Assembly (NCBI GenBank): GCA_945873925.1
Contig: CAMCES010000008.1
Location: 1 to 61,706 of the forward strand
Length of the DNA stretch: 61,706 bases
Direction: 5' to 3'
Source: Bordetella parapertussis
GTDB lineage: Bacteria > Pseudomonadota > Gammaproteobacteria > Burkholderiales > Burkholderiaceae_C
Below are positions 17,584-26,380 of the stretch, piece after piece (the first letter of the stretch is position 1; every line of letters starts with the position of its first letter). Position numbers and translations under genes: made by a program. Under the pieces are notes generated by a model. It saw only the letters and a program-made list of their open reading frames with translations. It ran no database searches and had not been told where the DNA came from.

Positions 17584-18588
17584 TCAGGCAGTATAGAGCC
17601 CCAACTTGTGCATCAGGGCTTGATCCTTTTGCCAATCTGGGTTGCCTGTGGTGAGTAATTTGTCACCGTAAAAAATGGAATTGGCTCCGGCCATGAAACA
17701 CAGGGCTTGAATAGCTTCACCCATTTCTTGGCGGCCAGCCGATAAACGCACCCGGGCTTTGGGCATGGTGATACGAGCGACAGCAATCGTGCGAACAAAC
17801 TCAAGCAAGTCGAGCGATTCGGTGCCATGTAAAGGGGTTCCTTCAACCTGGACGAGGTGGTTGATTGGTACGGATTCTGGGTAGGGCGTCAGGTTGGCGA
17901 GCTGATGCACCAGTCCTGCGCGCTGGCCGCGACTCTCACCCATGCCAACAATGCCTCCGCTGCATACGCTCATCCCGGCTGAGCGGACATGGGCCAGTGT
18001 GTCGAGCCGCTCCTGGTAATCCCGTGTGGTGATGATGTCGCCGTAAATCTCAGGTGTGGTGTCAAGGTTGTGGTTGTAGTAATCCAAGCCCGCTTCTTTG
18101 AGGGCGTCAGCTTGTGACGCACTTAACATGCCCAGGGTGCAACAAGCTTCCATGTCCATGGCTTTGACCGTGCGAACCAGTTCCGCCACTTTCTCAATGT
18201 CGCGGTCTTTGGGTTCGCGCCACGCGGCACCCATACAAAAACGGCTTGCGCCATTTTGTTTTGCCTCAAAGGCCGCCGATTTGACCGACTCTATGTCCAA
18301 CATCTTGGCGGCTTCAACGCCGGTGTCGTAGTGCACGGATTGAGGACAGTAGCCACAGTCCTCTGGACAGCCGCCGGTTTTGATGGACAGCAAGGTGGAG
18401 AGCTGAATTTCATTGGGGTTGAAATGCTCGCGGTGAATTTGCTGCGCCCGGAAGATCAAGTCGTTGAAGGGCAGGTTGAACAAGGCCTCAACGTCAACAC
18501 GACCCCATCTTTCAGGGTTATTGACATGGGGCTTGATCGGCTTGTGAAAATGAACTGACTGAGCGTGTGGTGTGGCTGTGGATGACAT
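17584..18588 (-). CDS. bioB: biotin synthase BioB (radical SAM)
   Basis: Radical-SAM enzyme of 334 residues. The cluster motif GGCPEDCGYCPQS gives the CxxxCxxC ligands of the [4Fe-4S] cluster. The cysteines and Arg of the [2Fe-2S] sulphur-donor cluster are present (SRFCMGAAWREPK, EACCTLGML, MSVCSGGIVGMGE and the later RLSAGR). It inserts sulphur into dethiobiotin to make biotin. The ATG at 18588 is used; the TTG at 18594 is the alternative. It is divergent from bioA-bioF-bioD, whose first possible start is only 17 bp away. Confidence 0.96.
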   Translation of the reverse strand: MSSTATPHAQSVHFHKPIKPHVNNPERWGRVDVEALFNLPFNDLIFRAQQIHREHFNPNEIQLSTLLSIKTGGCPEDCGYCPQSVHYDTGVEAAKMLDIESVKSAAFEAKQNGASRFCMGAAWREPKDRDIEKVAELVRTVKAMDMEACCTLGMLSASQADALKEAGLDYYNHNLDTTPEIYGDIITTRDYQERLDTLAHVRSAGMSVCSGGIVGMGESRGQRAGLVHQLANLTPYPESVPINHLVQVEGTPLHGTESLDLLEFVRTIAVARITMPKARVRLSAGRQEMGEAIQALCFMAGANSIFYGDKLLTTGNPDWQKDQALMHKLGLYTA

Positions 18589-18604
18589 GGACAAGGTGAA
18601 ATGG

Positions 18605-20053
18605 ATGGACGCTTCGAATATAGCAACAAATAAACCTACTGGTCACAAGGCTAAATCGCACAAGATAATCCACGCAGTCGACAAACACCAGCATTTACCG
18701 AACAAGGGAATTCGTCTGAGCTCACATTCTTCGCAATGGGTACAACGCAGTTTGCAAAGCGTCTGGCATCCGTGTACTCAAATGCAACACCATGAAACCG
18801 TGCCCTTGGTCGCCGTCAGCCACGGTCGCGGCCCATGGTTGTTTGACCAAGATGGACACCGTTACCTCGACGCCATCAGCTCTTGGTGGGTCAATTTGTT
18901 TGGTCACGCCAACCCCACCATCAACGCGGCCTTGAAGCAGCAACTCGACACCCTGGAGCACGCCATGTTGGCAGGCTTTACGCATGAACCGGTGGTGTCT
19001 TTGTCAGAAAAACTCTCGGCTCTGACAGGTCATGCACTTGGGCACTGCTTTTATGCGTCAGACGGTGCTTCAGCTGTAGAGATTGCGCTGAAGATGAGCT
19101 TTCACACTTGGCGCAACCAGGGCTTGGATGGCAAAAGGGAGTTCGTGTGTTTGAGAGGCGGCTATCACGGTGAAACTGCTGGCGCTCTTGCCGTCACCGA
19201 TGTACCGATTTTTCGTGATGCCTATGCCGCCTTGCTGCAACCGACCCACTGCATCATGTCGCCAGATACTCGCCAGGCGATGCAGGGGGAGACCGCGGAC
19301 CAAGTGGCCATGCGCGCCGTGCATGAATTCGAGGCATTGCTCGTGCAGCGTTCAGCGCACATCAGCGCTGTGATCATCGAGCCTTTGGTGCAATGCGCTG
19401 GAGGCATGGCCATGCACAGCCCCTTGTATTTGCGTGAAATTCGGCGCTTGTGCAGTGCACACAATGTTCACTTGATTGCGGATGAAATTGCAGTGGGTTG
19501 CGGGCGTACTGGTCGCTTTTTTGCTTGCGAGCATGCAGGTATCTGGCCTGATTTTTTATGTCTGTCAAAAGGCATCAGCGGGGGTTACTTGCCCTTGTCA
19601 TTGGTGATGACGCGAGAGGACATTTATGCATGCTTTTACAGTGACAGCCTGACACGGGGGTTTTTGCATTCGCATTCCTACACCGGCAATCCCCTGGCTT
19701 GCCGCGCTGCATTGGCCACGCTTGCTATTTTTGAGCAAGATGATGTGCTGGCCCACAACCTCGTGCTTGCCGAGCAATTGACTCGAGGGTTTGCATCCTT
19801 GGCGAATCACCCCCAAGTCAAACACTTTCGTCAACAAGGCATGATCTGGGCATTCGATGCGCAAGTTGAAGATCCAGTCCTGGCTGCTGATTTCTCACGG
19901 CGCTTTTTCGCCAGTGCTTTGAAACATGAATTGCTGTTGCGCCCGATTGGTACCACCGTCTATGTGATGCCACCGTATGTGTTGAGTGATTCAGATGTCG
20001 GGTTCTTGGCTGACCGCTTAGAAGCGGTTTTTCATGAAGTCATCCAACCATGA
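18605..20053 (+). CDS. bioA: adenosylmethionine-8-amino-7-oxononanoate aminotransferase
   Basis: PLP-dependent class III aminotransferase. Family-conserved sequence starts with VWHPCTQMQHHETVPLV and AISSWWVNLFGHANP. The PLP motif LIADEIAVGCGRTGRF and the Schiff-base lysine in CLSKGISGGYLPLS are present. It makes 7,8-diaminopelargonate in biotin synthesis. The N-terminus is uncertain: the ATG at 18605 gives about 40 non-conserved residues, lacks a clear ribosome binding site and leaves only a 16-bp gap to bioB. A non-ATG start nearer 18700 would leave room for a shared promoter. bioF overlaps its stop (ATGA). Confidence 0.92.
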   Translation: MDASNIATNKPTGHKAKSHKIIHAVDKHQHLPNKGIRLSSHSSQWVQRSLQSVWHPCTQMQHHETVPLVAVSHGRGPWLFDQDGHRYLDAISSWWVNLFGHANPTINAALKQQLDTLEHAMLAGFTHEPVVSLSEKLSALTGHALGHCFYASDGASAVEIALKMSFHTWRNQGLDGKREFVCLRGGYHGETAGALAVTDVPIFRDAYAALLQPTHCIMSPDTRQAMQGETADQVAMRAVHEFEALLVQRSAHISAVIIEPLVQCAGGMAMHSPLYLREIRRLCSAHNVHLIADEIAVGCGRTGRFFACEHAGIWPDFLCLSKGISGGYLPLSLVMTREDIYACFYSDSLTRGFLHSHSYTGNPLACRAALATLAIFEQDDVLAHNLVLAEQLTRGFASLANHPQVKHFRQQGMIWAFDAQVEDPVLAADFSRRFFASALKHELLLRPIGTTVYVMPPYVLSDSDVGFLADRLEAVFHEVIQP

Positions 20054-21243
20054 ACTTCAAGCCATTAGTCACATTGGCCTCGCATCTAGGGGGATTGGAA
20101 ACCGGGGGGCTCAAAAGGATCAGACGCAGCGTTGGCTCAGCCTGTGACCCTCGGATGTTGGTGGATGGTCGCCCACTGCTCACGTTCAACAGCAACGACT
20201 ATTTGGGTTTGGCCTCCCACCCGCAAGTACTGGAAGCCCTCAAAGAGGGTGTCAGTGTTTACGGCGCAGGCAGTGGGGCTTCTCATCTGATCAGCGGCCA
20301 TTCACAAGCCCATGATCGACTCGAAGAGTTGCTGGCCTCGGTGCTTTCACCGTATCTGCCCGCAGCAAGGGCGCTGTATTTCTCCAGCGGTTACATGGCC
20401 AACTTGGGGGTGTTGACTGCCTTGGCAAGCGCATCCCCTGGTGACATTGTTTTTTTCTCTGATCGCTTGAACCATGCATCCTTGATAGATGGCATTCGGT
20501 TGACACGTGAACCATGTCACATTTATGCGCACGTGGACATGAATGACCTTTCAAGCCAGCTCGCTGCAAGCCAGCATGGGACCAAGGTGGTGGTGACCGA
20601 TGGGGTGTTCAGCATGGACGGTGATATCGCACCGCTGCCTGCATTGCTGCGATTGTGTGAACAGCATGGTGCTTGGCTGTTGGTCGACGATGCGCACGGT
20701 TTTGGCGTATTGGGCAATAGCGGCGCAGGCATCTTGGAGCATTTCCATTTGCAATCACCACAGTTGATTTACATGGGTACGCTGGGTAAAGCTGCCGGGG
20801 TGGGTGGTGCCTTTGTGGCGGCCCACGAGCATCTGGTTGAATGGCTGGTGCAGCGTTCGCGTGCTTACATCTATACAACTGCTGCCGCTCCCGCACTGGC
20901 ACATGCGTTGCTCACCAGTATTCGCATCATTCGCAGTGATGAGGGCCGCCGGCGACGTCAGCATCTACAAGCTTTGGTTCAGCAGTTGTCAACCGCACCT
21001 GCTCCAGCCGCTTGGCAACGTTTGCCATCAATATCACCGATACAGCCCATGGTTTTGGGCAGCAACCAAGCCGTATTGCAAGCCTCCGAGGCTTTGCTTG
21101 CACAGGGCATTTGGATCAGTGCGATTCGCGCGCCCACCGTGCCTGTCAACACAGCACGATTGAGAATCACCTTGTCCGCCAGCCATACCGAGCAAGACAT
21201 CAATCAATTGGTGCAGGCTTTTTCTCACGCAGCATGCCCATGA
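20050..21243 (+). CDS. bioF: 8-amino-7-oxononanoate synthase
   Basis: Alpha-oxoamine synthase of 397 residues. FNSNDYLGLASHP, GSGASHLISGHS and FFSDRLNHASLIDGIRL match BioF, as do VTDGVFSMDGDIAPL and LVDDAHGFGVLG. The PLP lysine is in YMGTLGKAAGVGG. It condenses pimeloyl-ACP (or CoA) with alanine. The start overlaps the bioA stop, and its own stop overlaps the bioD start, giving a tightly coupled bioAFD unit. Confidence 0.95.
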   Translation: MNFKPLVTLASHLGGLETGGLKRIRRSVGSACDPRMLVDGRPLLTFNSNDYLGLASHPQVLEALKEGVSVYGAGSGASHLISGHSQAHDRLEELLASVLSPYLPAARALYFSSGYMANLGVLTALASASPGDIVFFSDRLNHASLIDGIRLTREPCHIYAHVDMNDLSSQLAASQHGTKVVVTDGVFSMDGDIAPLPALLRLCEQHGAWLLVDDAHGFGVLGNSGAGILEHFHLQSPQLIYMGTLGKAAGVGGAFVAAHEHLVEWLVQRSRAYIYTTAAAPALAHALLTSIRIIRSDEGRRRRQHLQALVQQLSTAPAPAAWQRLPSISPIQPMVLGSNQAVLQASEALLAQGIWISAIRAPTVPVNTARLRITLSASHTEQDINQLVQAFSHAACP

Positions 21244-21962
21244 CTGATGCACTGACCAAGCAGGCTTTTTCTTGTTTTGTCACCGGTACAGACACGGAGA
21301 TTGGCAAGACCTTGGTTGCATCCACCTTGGTGCACTTGCAAGTTCAGCAGGGGTACCGCGTCGCAGCGATGAAGCCGGTGGCCGCAGGTGCCCATTGGCA
21401 TGAAGGGCGTTGGTGCAATGAGGATGTGGACGCACTGGCAGCCTGCGTAAACGTTGTCTTGCCGCAAAACATCACCACCCCTTACCTTTTTCAAACACCA
21501 GCTGCACCCCATATCGCAGCCAATTTGGTGCGCCAGGTGATTGACCCTCAGCATATCCTTCGTTGCTATCAGCAGGTGAGGGCGCAATGCGAGGCCGTGG
21601 TGGTGGAAGGTGTCGGTGGATTTCGCGTCCCCTTGACTCGGGGATATGACACAGCGGATTTGGCCAAGGACCTGAATCTGCCGGTGGTGATGGTGGTTGG
21701 CATGCGCCTTGGCTGTATCAATCAGGCACTGTTGACCGCAGAGGCGATTTCGGCCAGAGGTTTAGAGCTGATGGGCTGGGTTGCCAACAGCGTGGAGCGG
21801 ATGATGTATTTGCAAGAAAACATCGATACCATCGCGCAAAGCATCGATGCCCCCATGCTGGCCGCCATACCCAGACTTGACGTGGCGAAAGCTTCTGCTG
21901 CTGCAGCTTGCTTTAAGGGTCCGAGTTCGGGTGGCCAAGACCTTGGGTCTGCGCCACCCTAG
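21240..21962 (+). CDS. bioD: dethiobiotin synthetase
   Basis: P-loop ATPase of about 240 residues. CFVTGTDTEIGKTLVAS is the BioD P-loop, and VAAMKPVAAG holds the substrate-binding lysine. VVVEGVGGFRVPLT and the ADLAKDLNLPVVMVVGMRLGCINQALLT segment also match. It closes the ureido ring of 7,8-diaminopelargonate using CO2 and ATP. The ATG at 21240 overlaps the bioF TGA; a second ATG at 21234 adds two residues. The 3' end overlaps the convergent Cys-rich miniprotein gene by 50 nt. Confidence 0.93.
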   Translation: MTDALTKQAFSCFVTGTDTEIGKTLVASTLVHLQVQQGYRVAAMKPVAAGAHWHEGRWCNEDVDALAACVNVVLPQNITTPYLFQTPAAPHIAANLVRQVIDPQHILRCYQQVRAQCEAVVVEGVGGFRVPLTRGYDTADLAKDLNLPVVMVVGMRLGCINQALLTAEAISARGLELMGWVANSVERMMYLQENIDTIAQSIDAPMLAAIPRLDVAKASAAAACFKGPSSGGQDLGSAPP

Positions 21963-22116
21963 GGCCTGCTGATTTTTGGGTTGCGTCTGACAGGTGGTCA
22001 GGCATGCTTTTGGGCATGCACATTTTTTCACCGTCCCAAGACTGGCCGCACCAACAAACACCTTCGTGGTTGATGATGCAAGTGCCAGTTCCGCAGCATC
22101 TTGGGTCTTCTTGCAT
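21913..22116 (-). CDS. cysteine-rich small protein, unknown
   Basis: A 67-residue frame with a strongly patterned N-terminal half: DPRCCGTGTCIINHEGVCWC, then GQSWDGEKMC. Five cysteines within about 20 residues, plus one more and a His, suggest a metal site or disulphide knot. The remainder is a polar tail. It lies 29 nt downstream of the Tim44-like gene on the same strand and probably shares its transcript. Cysteine clustering of this kind does not arise easily as a shadow of a convergent gene. Function unknown. Confidence 0.6.
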   Translation of the reverse strand: MQEDPRCCGTGTCIINHEGVCWCGQSWDGEKMCMPKSMPDHLSDATQKSAGPRVAQTQGLGHPNSDP

Positions 22117-22145
22117 GTCAGAGGCGCCTGAACAGATGGGGGTGG

Positions 22146-23063
22146 TTAGAAGCCTTGAATACCGGCAAGCAACCAGCCACTGTTGTCATGTTTGCTGCGC
22201 GACATGTTCCAAATTTCCTTGAAGGATTCGGGTGAGGCATTGGATGTTTCGCGGATCATTCCAGTGAATTCAATGCTGGCCAGGTAACCGTCAACCGACT
22301 CTTCAATACCCAGCAAGTTGGCGTCGAGTGAAACCACTTCAGTCATTGACACTTGACCTGGTGAGCTGGCTGCATCACGCTCGGTAATTTGTGCTTTGAT
22401 TTCAGTCAACATGTTGTCTGTCATGAGCTGGCGCAGGCTGGAAGTGTCTGAGCGATCCCAAGCGTCTTGCATGGTCACGAAGTTTTCTTTGGCCTTGGTC
22501 AAGAAGCCATCCACGTCAAATCCGGCGGGCACAGACCAATTGGGCTGAAAACCTGCGACAGCTGAACCAATCATGCTGCCGGTGTTCATGGGTTGTGTAT
22601 TTTGCTCGGTCTTAAACAAGGCGCTGGGTTGTTGGGTGGGATAGGAAGCTGCGGCGCCTTGGTAAGCAAGTGACCCAGGCGCGGATCCCATGTTGGCTAA
22701 TGCTCTGCGGCGCATGAAGTAACCGAAGGCCATCATGATCGCCAGCGCAATGAGGCCAAACATGATGATTTGTCCAAACTCTTCACCAAAACCCATTGAG
22801 TTGGCCAGCCATGCCAAGCCAAGACCGACTGCAAGTCCGCCAAGCATGGCTCCCCAAGGGCTTCTTTGCGGTGCAGCAGCACCTGCGGCAGCAGGTGACG
22901 CAGGGGTTGCGTTTTGTGCCGGCTTGGTGCCTTGTGTTTGAGACACATTGTTGGATTGTTGACCCATGGATTTTCCAGAGCCCATGCGTCTGGCGGCTTC
23001 AGCAGTCAAGCTGGAAAAACCAATCAACAAAGCCATGGCAATGGATATAAAACGGTTGTTCAT
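22146..23063 (-). CDS. Tim44-like domain membrane protein
   Basis: A 305-residue protein. It has an N-terminal signal/anchor (FISIAMALLIGFSSLTAEAARR), a low-complexity Gln/Pro/Ala linker, two hydrophobic segments (GAMLGGLAVGLGLAWLAN and IIMFGLIALAIMMAFGYFM) and a C-terminal Tim44/MRPL45-like domain (from about residue 185, DGFLTKAKENFVTMQDAWDR onward). This layout is common in Betaproteobacteria. The role is unclear; Tim44 domains bind lipids or peptides. AAGGA precedes the ATG at good spacing. The Cys-rich miniprotein follows on the same strand. Confidence 0.85.
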   Translation of the reverse strand: MNNRFISIAMALLIGFSSLTAEAARRMGSGKSMGQQSNNVSQTQGTKPAQNATPASPAAAGAAAPQRSPWGAMLGGLAVGLGLAWLANSMGFGEEFGQIIMFGLIALAIMMAFGYFMRRRALANMGSAPGSLAYQGAAASYPTQQPSALFKTEQNTQPMNTGSMIGSAVAGFQPNWSVPAGFDVDGFLTKAKENFVTMQDAWDRSDTSSLRQLMTDNMLTEIKAQITERDAASSPGQVSMTEVVSLDANLLGIEESVDGYLASIEFTGMIRETSNASPESFKEIWNMSRSKHDNSGWLLAGIQGF

Positions 23064-23194
23064 GAGATGTTCCTTAGAAAATTAAAAAACAATTAACATC
23101 TTACATCTTGTATGTTGAGTGGGTTCAGACAAATTACAATGACCTTGTCTGGTAAAGACTCAATTATTTTCATTTCAATGATTCAATTGTCCAT

Positions 23195-24391
23195 TTGTTA
23201 GCGCTCGACTTTATTCAAACTTTGGCTGTAGGTGCGGTCGCATTGCTTTTGGGCATGGCCATGCTTGAGCGCATTCCAATACTTAGGCGTTACAACATTC
23301 CAGGTGCAGTGGTTGGTGGGCTGGTGGTTTCCATCTTTGTGTTCTTAGCCCATGAATTCAATGTCTCGCAAGTGAAGTTTGACACGACGCTGCAAGCCCC
23401 ATTGATGACCGCTTTTTTCACCACCATTGGACTGAGTGCCAGTGTCAACCTGCTACGCAGCGGAAGCCGTCAAGCCTTGGTTTTTTTGGGCCTTGCAACA
23501 TTCATGGCCATGGTGCAGGCTTTGATTGGTATCGCAACAGCAGTCGCTTTTGACCAACCTCCTTTGCTTGGGGTTTTGATCGGGCCGGCCGCATTGGCCG
23601 GTGGCCCGGCAACCGCGCTTGCATTTGCACCGCAGTTTCAAGCCGCTGGTGTGGCATCAGCAGAGACTGTTGCGATTGCCGCAGCCATGGCGGGTATCGT
23701 GTTGGGTGGTTTGCTTGGCGGGCCCATTGTCACCAAATTACTTGAGCAAAACCAGTTGCGTGCAAGCGAAAAAGGGGTGGGAGGCGTGAATGCACTCAAC
23801 ACCGCAGACAGTGTATCGAATGAGGAGGGCGATTTGGTGGTTGTCCTCAGGGCCATCAGCGTATTGTTGGTTGCCATGGGCATTGGCGCGTGGATGGGCG
23901 GCCTCATGAAGTCGGCCGACTTGACCTTGCCGGGGTACGTGGGCGCCATGATCATGGGTGCTGTGATTCGCAACTTGGACGATCAAACCGGATGGCTCAA
24001 AATTCCCCACGGTTTCACCGATCGCATCGGCGTGGTTTGCTTGAGTCTGTTTCTGTCCGTGGCGTTGATGAACTTGCGGTTGTGGGAGTTGACCTCGATC
24101 GCTATGCCTTTGCTGGTCAACATGCTTGTTCAAGTCACCGTGATCGCCCTTTTTTGCTGGTTTGTGGTTTTCAAGGTCATGGGCAATGACTATGATGCCG
24201 CTGTCATGAGCGGCGGATTCACCGGATTCATGCTCGGTACCACCGCCAACGCCATGGCGGTGATGCACTCGGTGGTCGATCGCTATGGGCCTTCACCACG
24301 TGCCTTCTTGGTGGCTCCTATCGTTGGCGCATTTTTCATTGACTTCACCAACGCACTGGTGATCACCAGCTTGCTCAATTTTCTTTCCTAA
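23195..24391 (+). CDS. gltS: sodium/glutamate symporter GltS family
   Basis: A polytopic membrane protein of 398 residues with about ten to twelve hydrophobic segments arranged as two repeats. LEQN after the first half and the motifs GLSASVNLLRSG, GPAALAGGPATALAFAPQF and GGFTGFMLGTTANAMAVM (the two GG re-entrant regions) are those of GltS. It imports glutamate with Na+. No ATG lies upstream of the conserved start, so the TTG at 23195 is used; no Shine-Dalgarno is evident. Confidence 0.88.
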   Translation: MLALDFIQTLAVGAVALLLGMAMLERIPILRRYNIPGAVVGGLVVSIFVFLAHEFNVSQVKFDTTLQAPLMTAFFTTIGLSASVNLLRSGSRQALVFLGLATFMAMVQALIGIATAVAFDQPPLLGVLIGPAALAGGPATALAFAPQFQAAGVASAETVAIAAAMAGIVLGGLLGGPIVTKLLEQNQLRASEKGVGGVNALNTADSVSNEEGDLVVVLRAISVLLVAMGIGAWMGGLMKSADLTLPGYVGAMIMGAVIRNLDDQTGWLKIPHGFTDRIGVVCLSLFLSVALMNLRLWELTSIAMPLLVNMLVQVTVIALFCWFVVFKVMGNDYDAAVMSGGFTGFMLGTTANAMAVMHSVVDRYGPSPRAFLVAPIVGAFFIDFTNALVITSLLNFLS

Positions 24392-24398
24392 GCCACCC

Positions 24399-24985
24399 AT
24401 GACATCGATACATTGGTTGCAGTCCTCGCTTTTAGCCCGTTACCAAGACCTGCGATCTCATTCCTTGAGGATTGCAGCGCCACTCAACGCTGAGGATCAG
24501 CCTGGGTTTTGTTTCGACAACGAAACGCGCACCAGCGTTTTGTCCAACGATTTCAAATCGCTAACCGGCTGCTCACCTTTGGTGAGTATTTGTCTTTCAT
24601 TCAAGACGGCGGCTATGACAACGCTGACCACTGGTTGTCTGAAGGCCGAGCGCAGGTGTTGAAAACGACTGGCAATGCCCGCTGTATTGGCTGGCACCCA
24701 ATGACCTGCCCGCCCCTTCTGCACATTGGGCAAGTATTTGGTTTGAAAGGCTTGCATGCCCAGGCATGGCAATCAACCCGTTCAGCTTACGAACCGTATC
24801 CTGGGTTCGTTCCAGCCAGCGGTGCAGTGCGCGAATACAACGCTAAATTCATGGTGGGTTAACATGTGTTGGGCGGCAGCAGTTTTGCTTCGCCCGCACA
24901 ACACAGTCGACACCCCTACCGCAATTTTTTACCTGCAGCAGCACGTTGGGAATTCAGCGGTTTGCGTTTGGCCAAAGACACCTGA
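24399..24985 (+). pseudogene. egtB pseudogene (ergothioneine sulfoxide synthase relic)
   Basis: Pieces of EgtB in the correct order but in three frames. First comes an N-terminal LLARYQDLRSHSLRIAAPL segment. It jumps directly to the FGE-like domain (GFCFDNE), then after a frameshift to ANRLLTFGEYLSFIQDGG and DHWLSEG. NDWQCPLYWLAP follows in another frame, then PYPGFVPASGAVREYNAKFM, and after another break GGSSFASPAQHSRHPYRNF and RWEFSGLRLAKD, ending with TGA at 24983-24985. About 195 codons remain of a protein usually over 400 long. The DinB-like region with the iron-binding HxxxHxE is gone. The intact egtD begins 11 nt later, so this was an egtB-egtD operon. Confidence 0.88.
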
Positions 24986-24996
24986 AACCACTGAGC

Positions 24997-25959
24997 ATGA
25001 CTAGCCTTGAATCTGAGCGTCTGCAATTCATGCAGGACCTGCAAACTGCGCTGTTGCAAAAGCCAAAGCGAATTTCTCCCAAGTATTTTTATGATCAAGT
25101 CGGCTCTGACTTGTTCGACCGCATCTGTGAATTGCCCGAGTACTACCCAACCCGAACTGAGCTTTCTATTTTGAAAACCTACGCGCAGGACATGGCAAGT
25201 GCCATGGGAGAGCGGGCGGACATCATCGAATTTGGCGCAGGCTCATTGCAAAAGGTGCGTCATTTACTCAGGGCGGCCCAGAGCCCAGCCCGGTTTGTGC
25301 CGATGGATATTTCTGGCTCGCATTTGCATGCTGCCAGTGCAGACTTGCAAGCAGAGTTCCCGCAACTCCTGATTCAACCTTTGGTGGCTGACTACACCAA
25401 ACCCTGGTATTTGCCTAATGCATTGCCCGGTGCAGGGCGGCGGATTGCATTTTTCCCGGGCTCAACCATTGGCAATTTTTCGCCCGATCAAGCCCATGTT
25501 TTTTTCCAAAATTGTGCGTTGCACTTGCGGGGTGGTGCCTTGCTGATAGGTGTTGATCTGGTGAAGTCGCCGGCGGTATTGCACACTGCGTACAACGATG
25601 CAGAAGGCGTCACAGCTTTGTTCAATTTGAATGTGTTGGCGCGCGCCAACCGTGAGCTCGGCTCCGACTTTAACCTTACACAATTTGCGCACAGTGCGTT
25701 CTATAACTCGCCCAAGCAACGCATAGAAATGCACTTGCTCAGCTTGAAGCCGCAAACAGTGCATTTGAATGGTGTGGCTTACACGTTTGCACAAGGCGAA
25801 ACCCTGCATACAGAGGACTCGCACAAGTTCACCCTTGCCGGGGTGGAACAAGCAGCAAAATTGGCTGGCCTGCAAGTTGGCGCGGTTTGGACCGACCCAG
25901 ACCAATACTTTGGCCTGCTTTGGTTTGACATTCCTCACACACAGGAGACTTTGAGATGA
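24997..25959 (+). CDS. egtD: L-histidine N-alpha-methyltransferase EgtD
   Basis: Intact EgtD of 320 residues. ISPKYFYDQVGSDLFDRICELPEYYPTRTE is the family start. DIIEFGAGSLQKVRHLL is the SAM-binding motif, and FFPGSTIGNFSPDQA matches EgtD. It trimethylates histidine to hercynine, the precursor of ergothioneine and selenoneine. The ATG at 24997 follows the egtB relic by 11 nt. The stop overlaps the DUF427 gene start (ATGA). Because egtB is broken here, its hercynine most likely feeds SenA (57029-58216). That link is inferred from pathway knowledge. Confidence 0.93.
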   Translation: MTSLESERLQFMQDLQTALLQKPKRISPKYFYDQVGSDLFDRICELPEYYPTRTELSILKTYAQDMASAMGERADIIEFGAGSLQKVRHLLRAAQSPARFVPMDISGSHLHAASADLQAEFPQLLIQPLVADYTKPWYLPNALPGAGRRIAFFPGSTIGNFSPDQAHVFFQNCALHLRGGALLIGVDLVKSPAVLHTAYNDAEGVTALFNLNVLARANRELGSDFNLTQFAHSAFYNSPKQRIEMHLLSLKPQTVHLNGVAYTFAQGETLHTEDSHKFTLAGVEQAAKLAGLQVGAVWTDPDQYFGLLWFDIPHTQETLR

Positions 25960-26237
25960 GAGCCATTTGGAACGATACCGTGGTTGCCGAAAGCAACAAC
26001 ACTGTTTTACTTGAGGGCAACCACTATTTCCCTGCTGATGCATTGAATCCCAACTATGTATCCAACAGCAACCACAAAACCATCTGTGCATGGAAAGGGC
26101 AGGCAAGCTATTTGTCTTTGTTGGTCAATGGGGAACTCAACAGTGATGCCGTTTGGTTTTACGCTGATCCCAAACCAGAGGCTGAAGAAATCCGAGGGCG
26201 AGTCGCTTTTTGGAAGGGCGTGAAAGTGACCGCCTAG
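25956..26237 (+). CDS. DUF427 domain protein
   Basis: A 93-residue single-domain DUF427 protein. It starts MRAIWNDTVVAES and has the family features EGNHYFPADALN, CAWKGQASYLSL and VAFWKGVKVT. The fold is a small beta-tent, and biochemical function is unknown. The start overlaps the egtD stop, so it is translated with EgtD. Confidence 0.85.
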   Translation: MRAIWNDTVVAESNNTVLLEGNHYFPADALNPNYVSNSNHKTICAWKGQASYLSLLVNGELNSDAVWFYADPKPEAEEIRGRVAFWKGVKVTA

Positions 26238-26239
26238 CC

Positions 26240-26346
26240 TCAGCGCCTGTGTCGGTTATGAAAGGCATTGACCGGCTCACGCCAGCTTTGTTGGCGCAAG
26301 CCTTGCTCCAACACTTGGTCATAGGTAAATTCAAAGCTTTTTCAGC
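26240..26346 (-). pseudogene. unidentified C-terminal relic
   Basis: A minus-strand open stretch without a start, ending with TGA at 26240-26242. It reads FEFTYDQVLEQGLRQQSWRE followed by PVNAFHNRHRR, a composition typical of a real protein tail. An in-frame stop lies just upstream. It follows the ChrR-like relic on the same strand and looks like another decayed gene of that cluster. Family not recognised. Confidence 0.3.
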
Positions 26347-26380
26347 GGGCAGCAGCGTCAGAGACAATCAGCAACCCAAT

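Noticed and set aside
21012..21962. Long bioD frame starting at 21012
   Set aside because: The first 76 codons overlap bioF in another frame and are not BioD-like; the ATGA start at 21240 fits the family.
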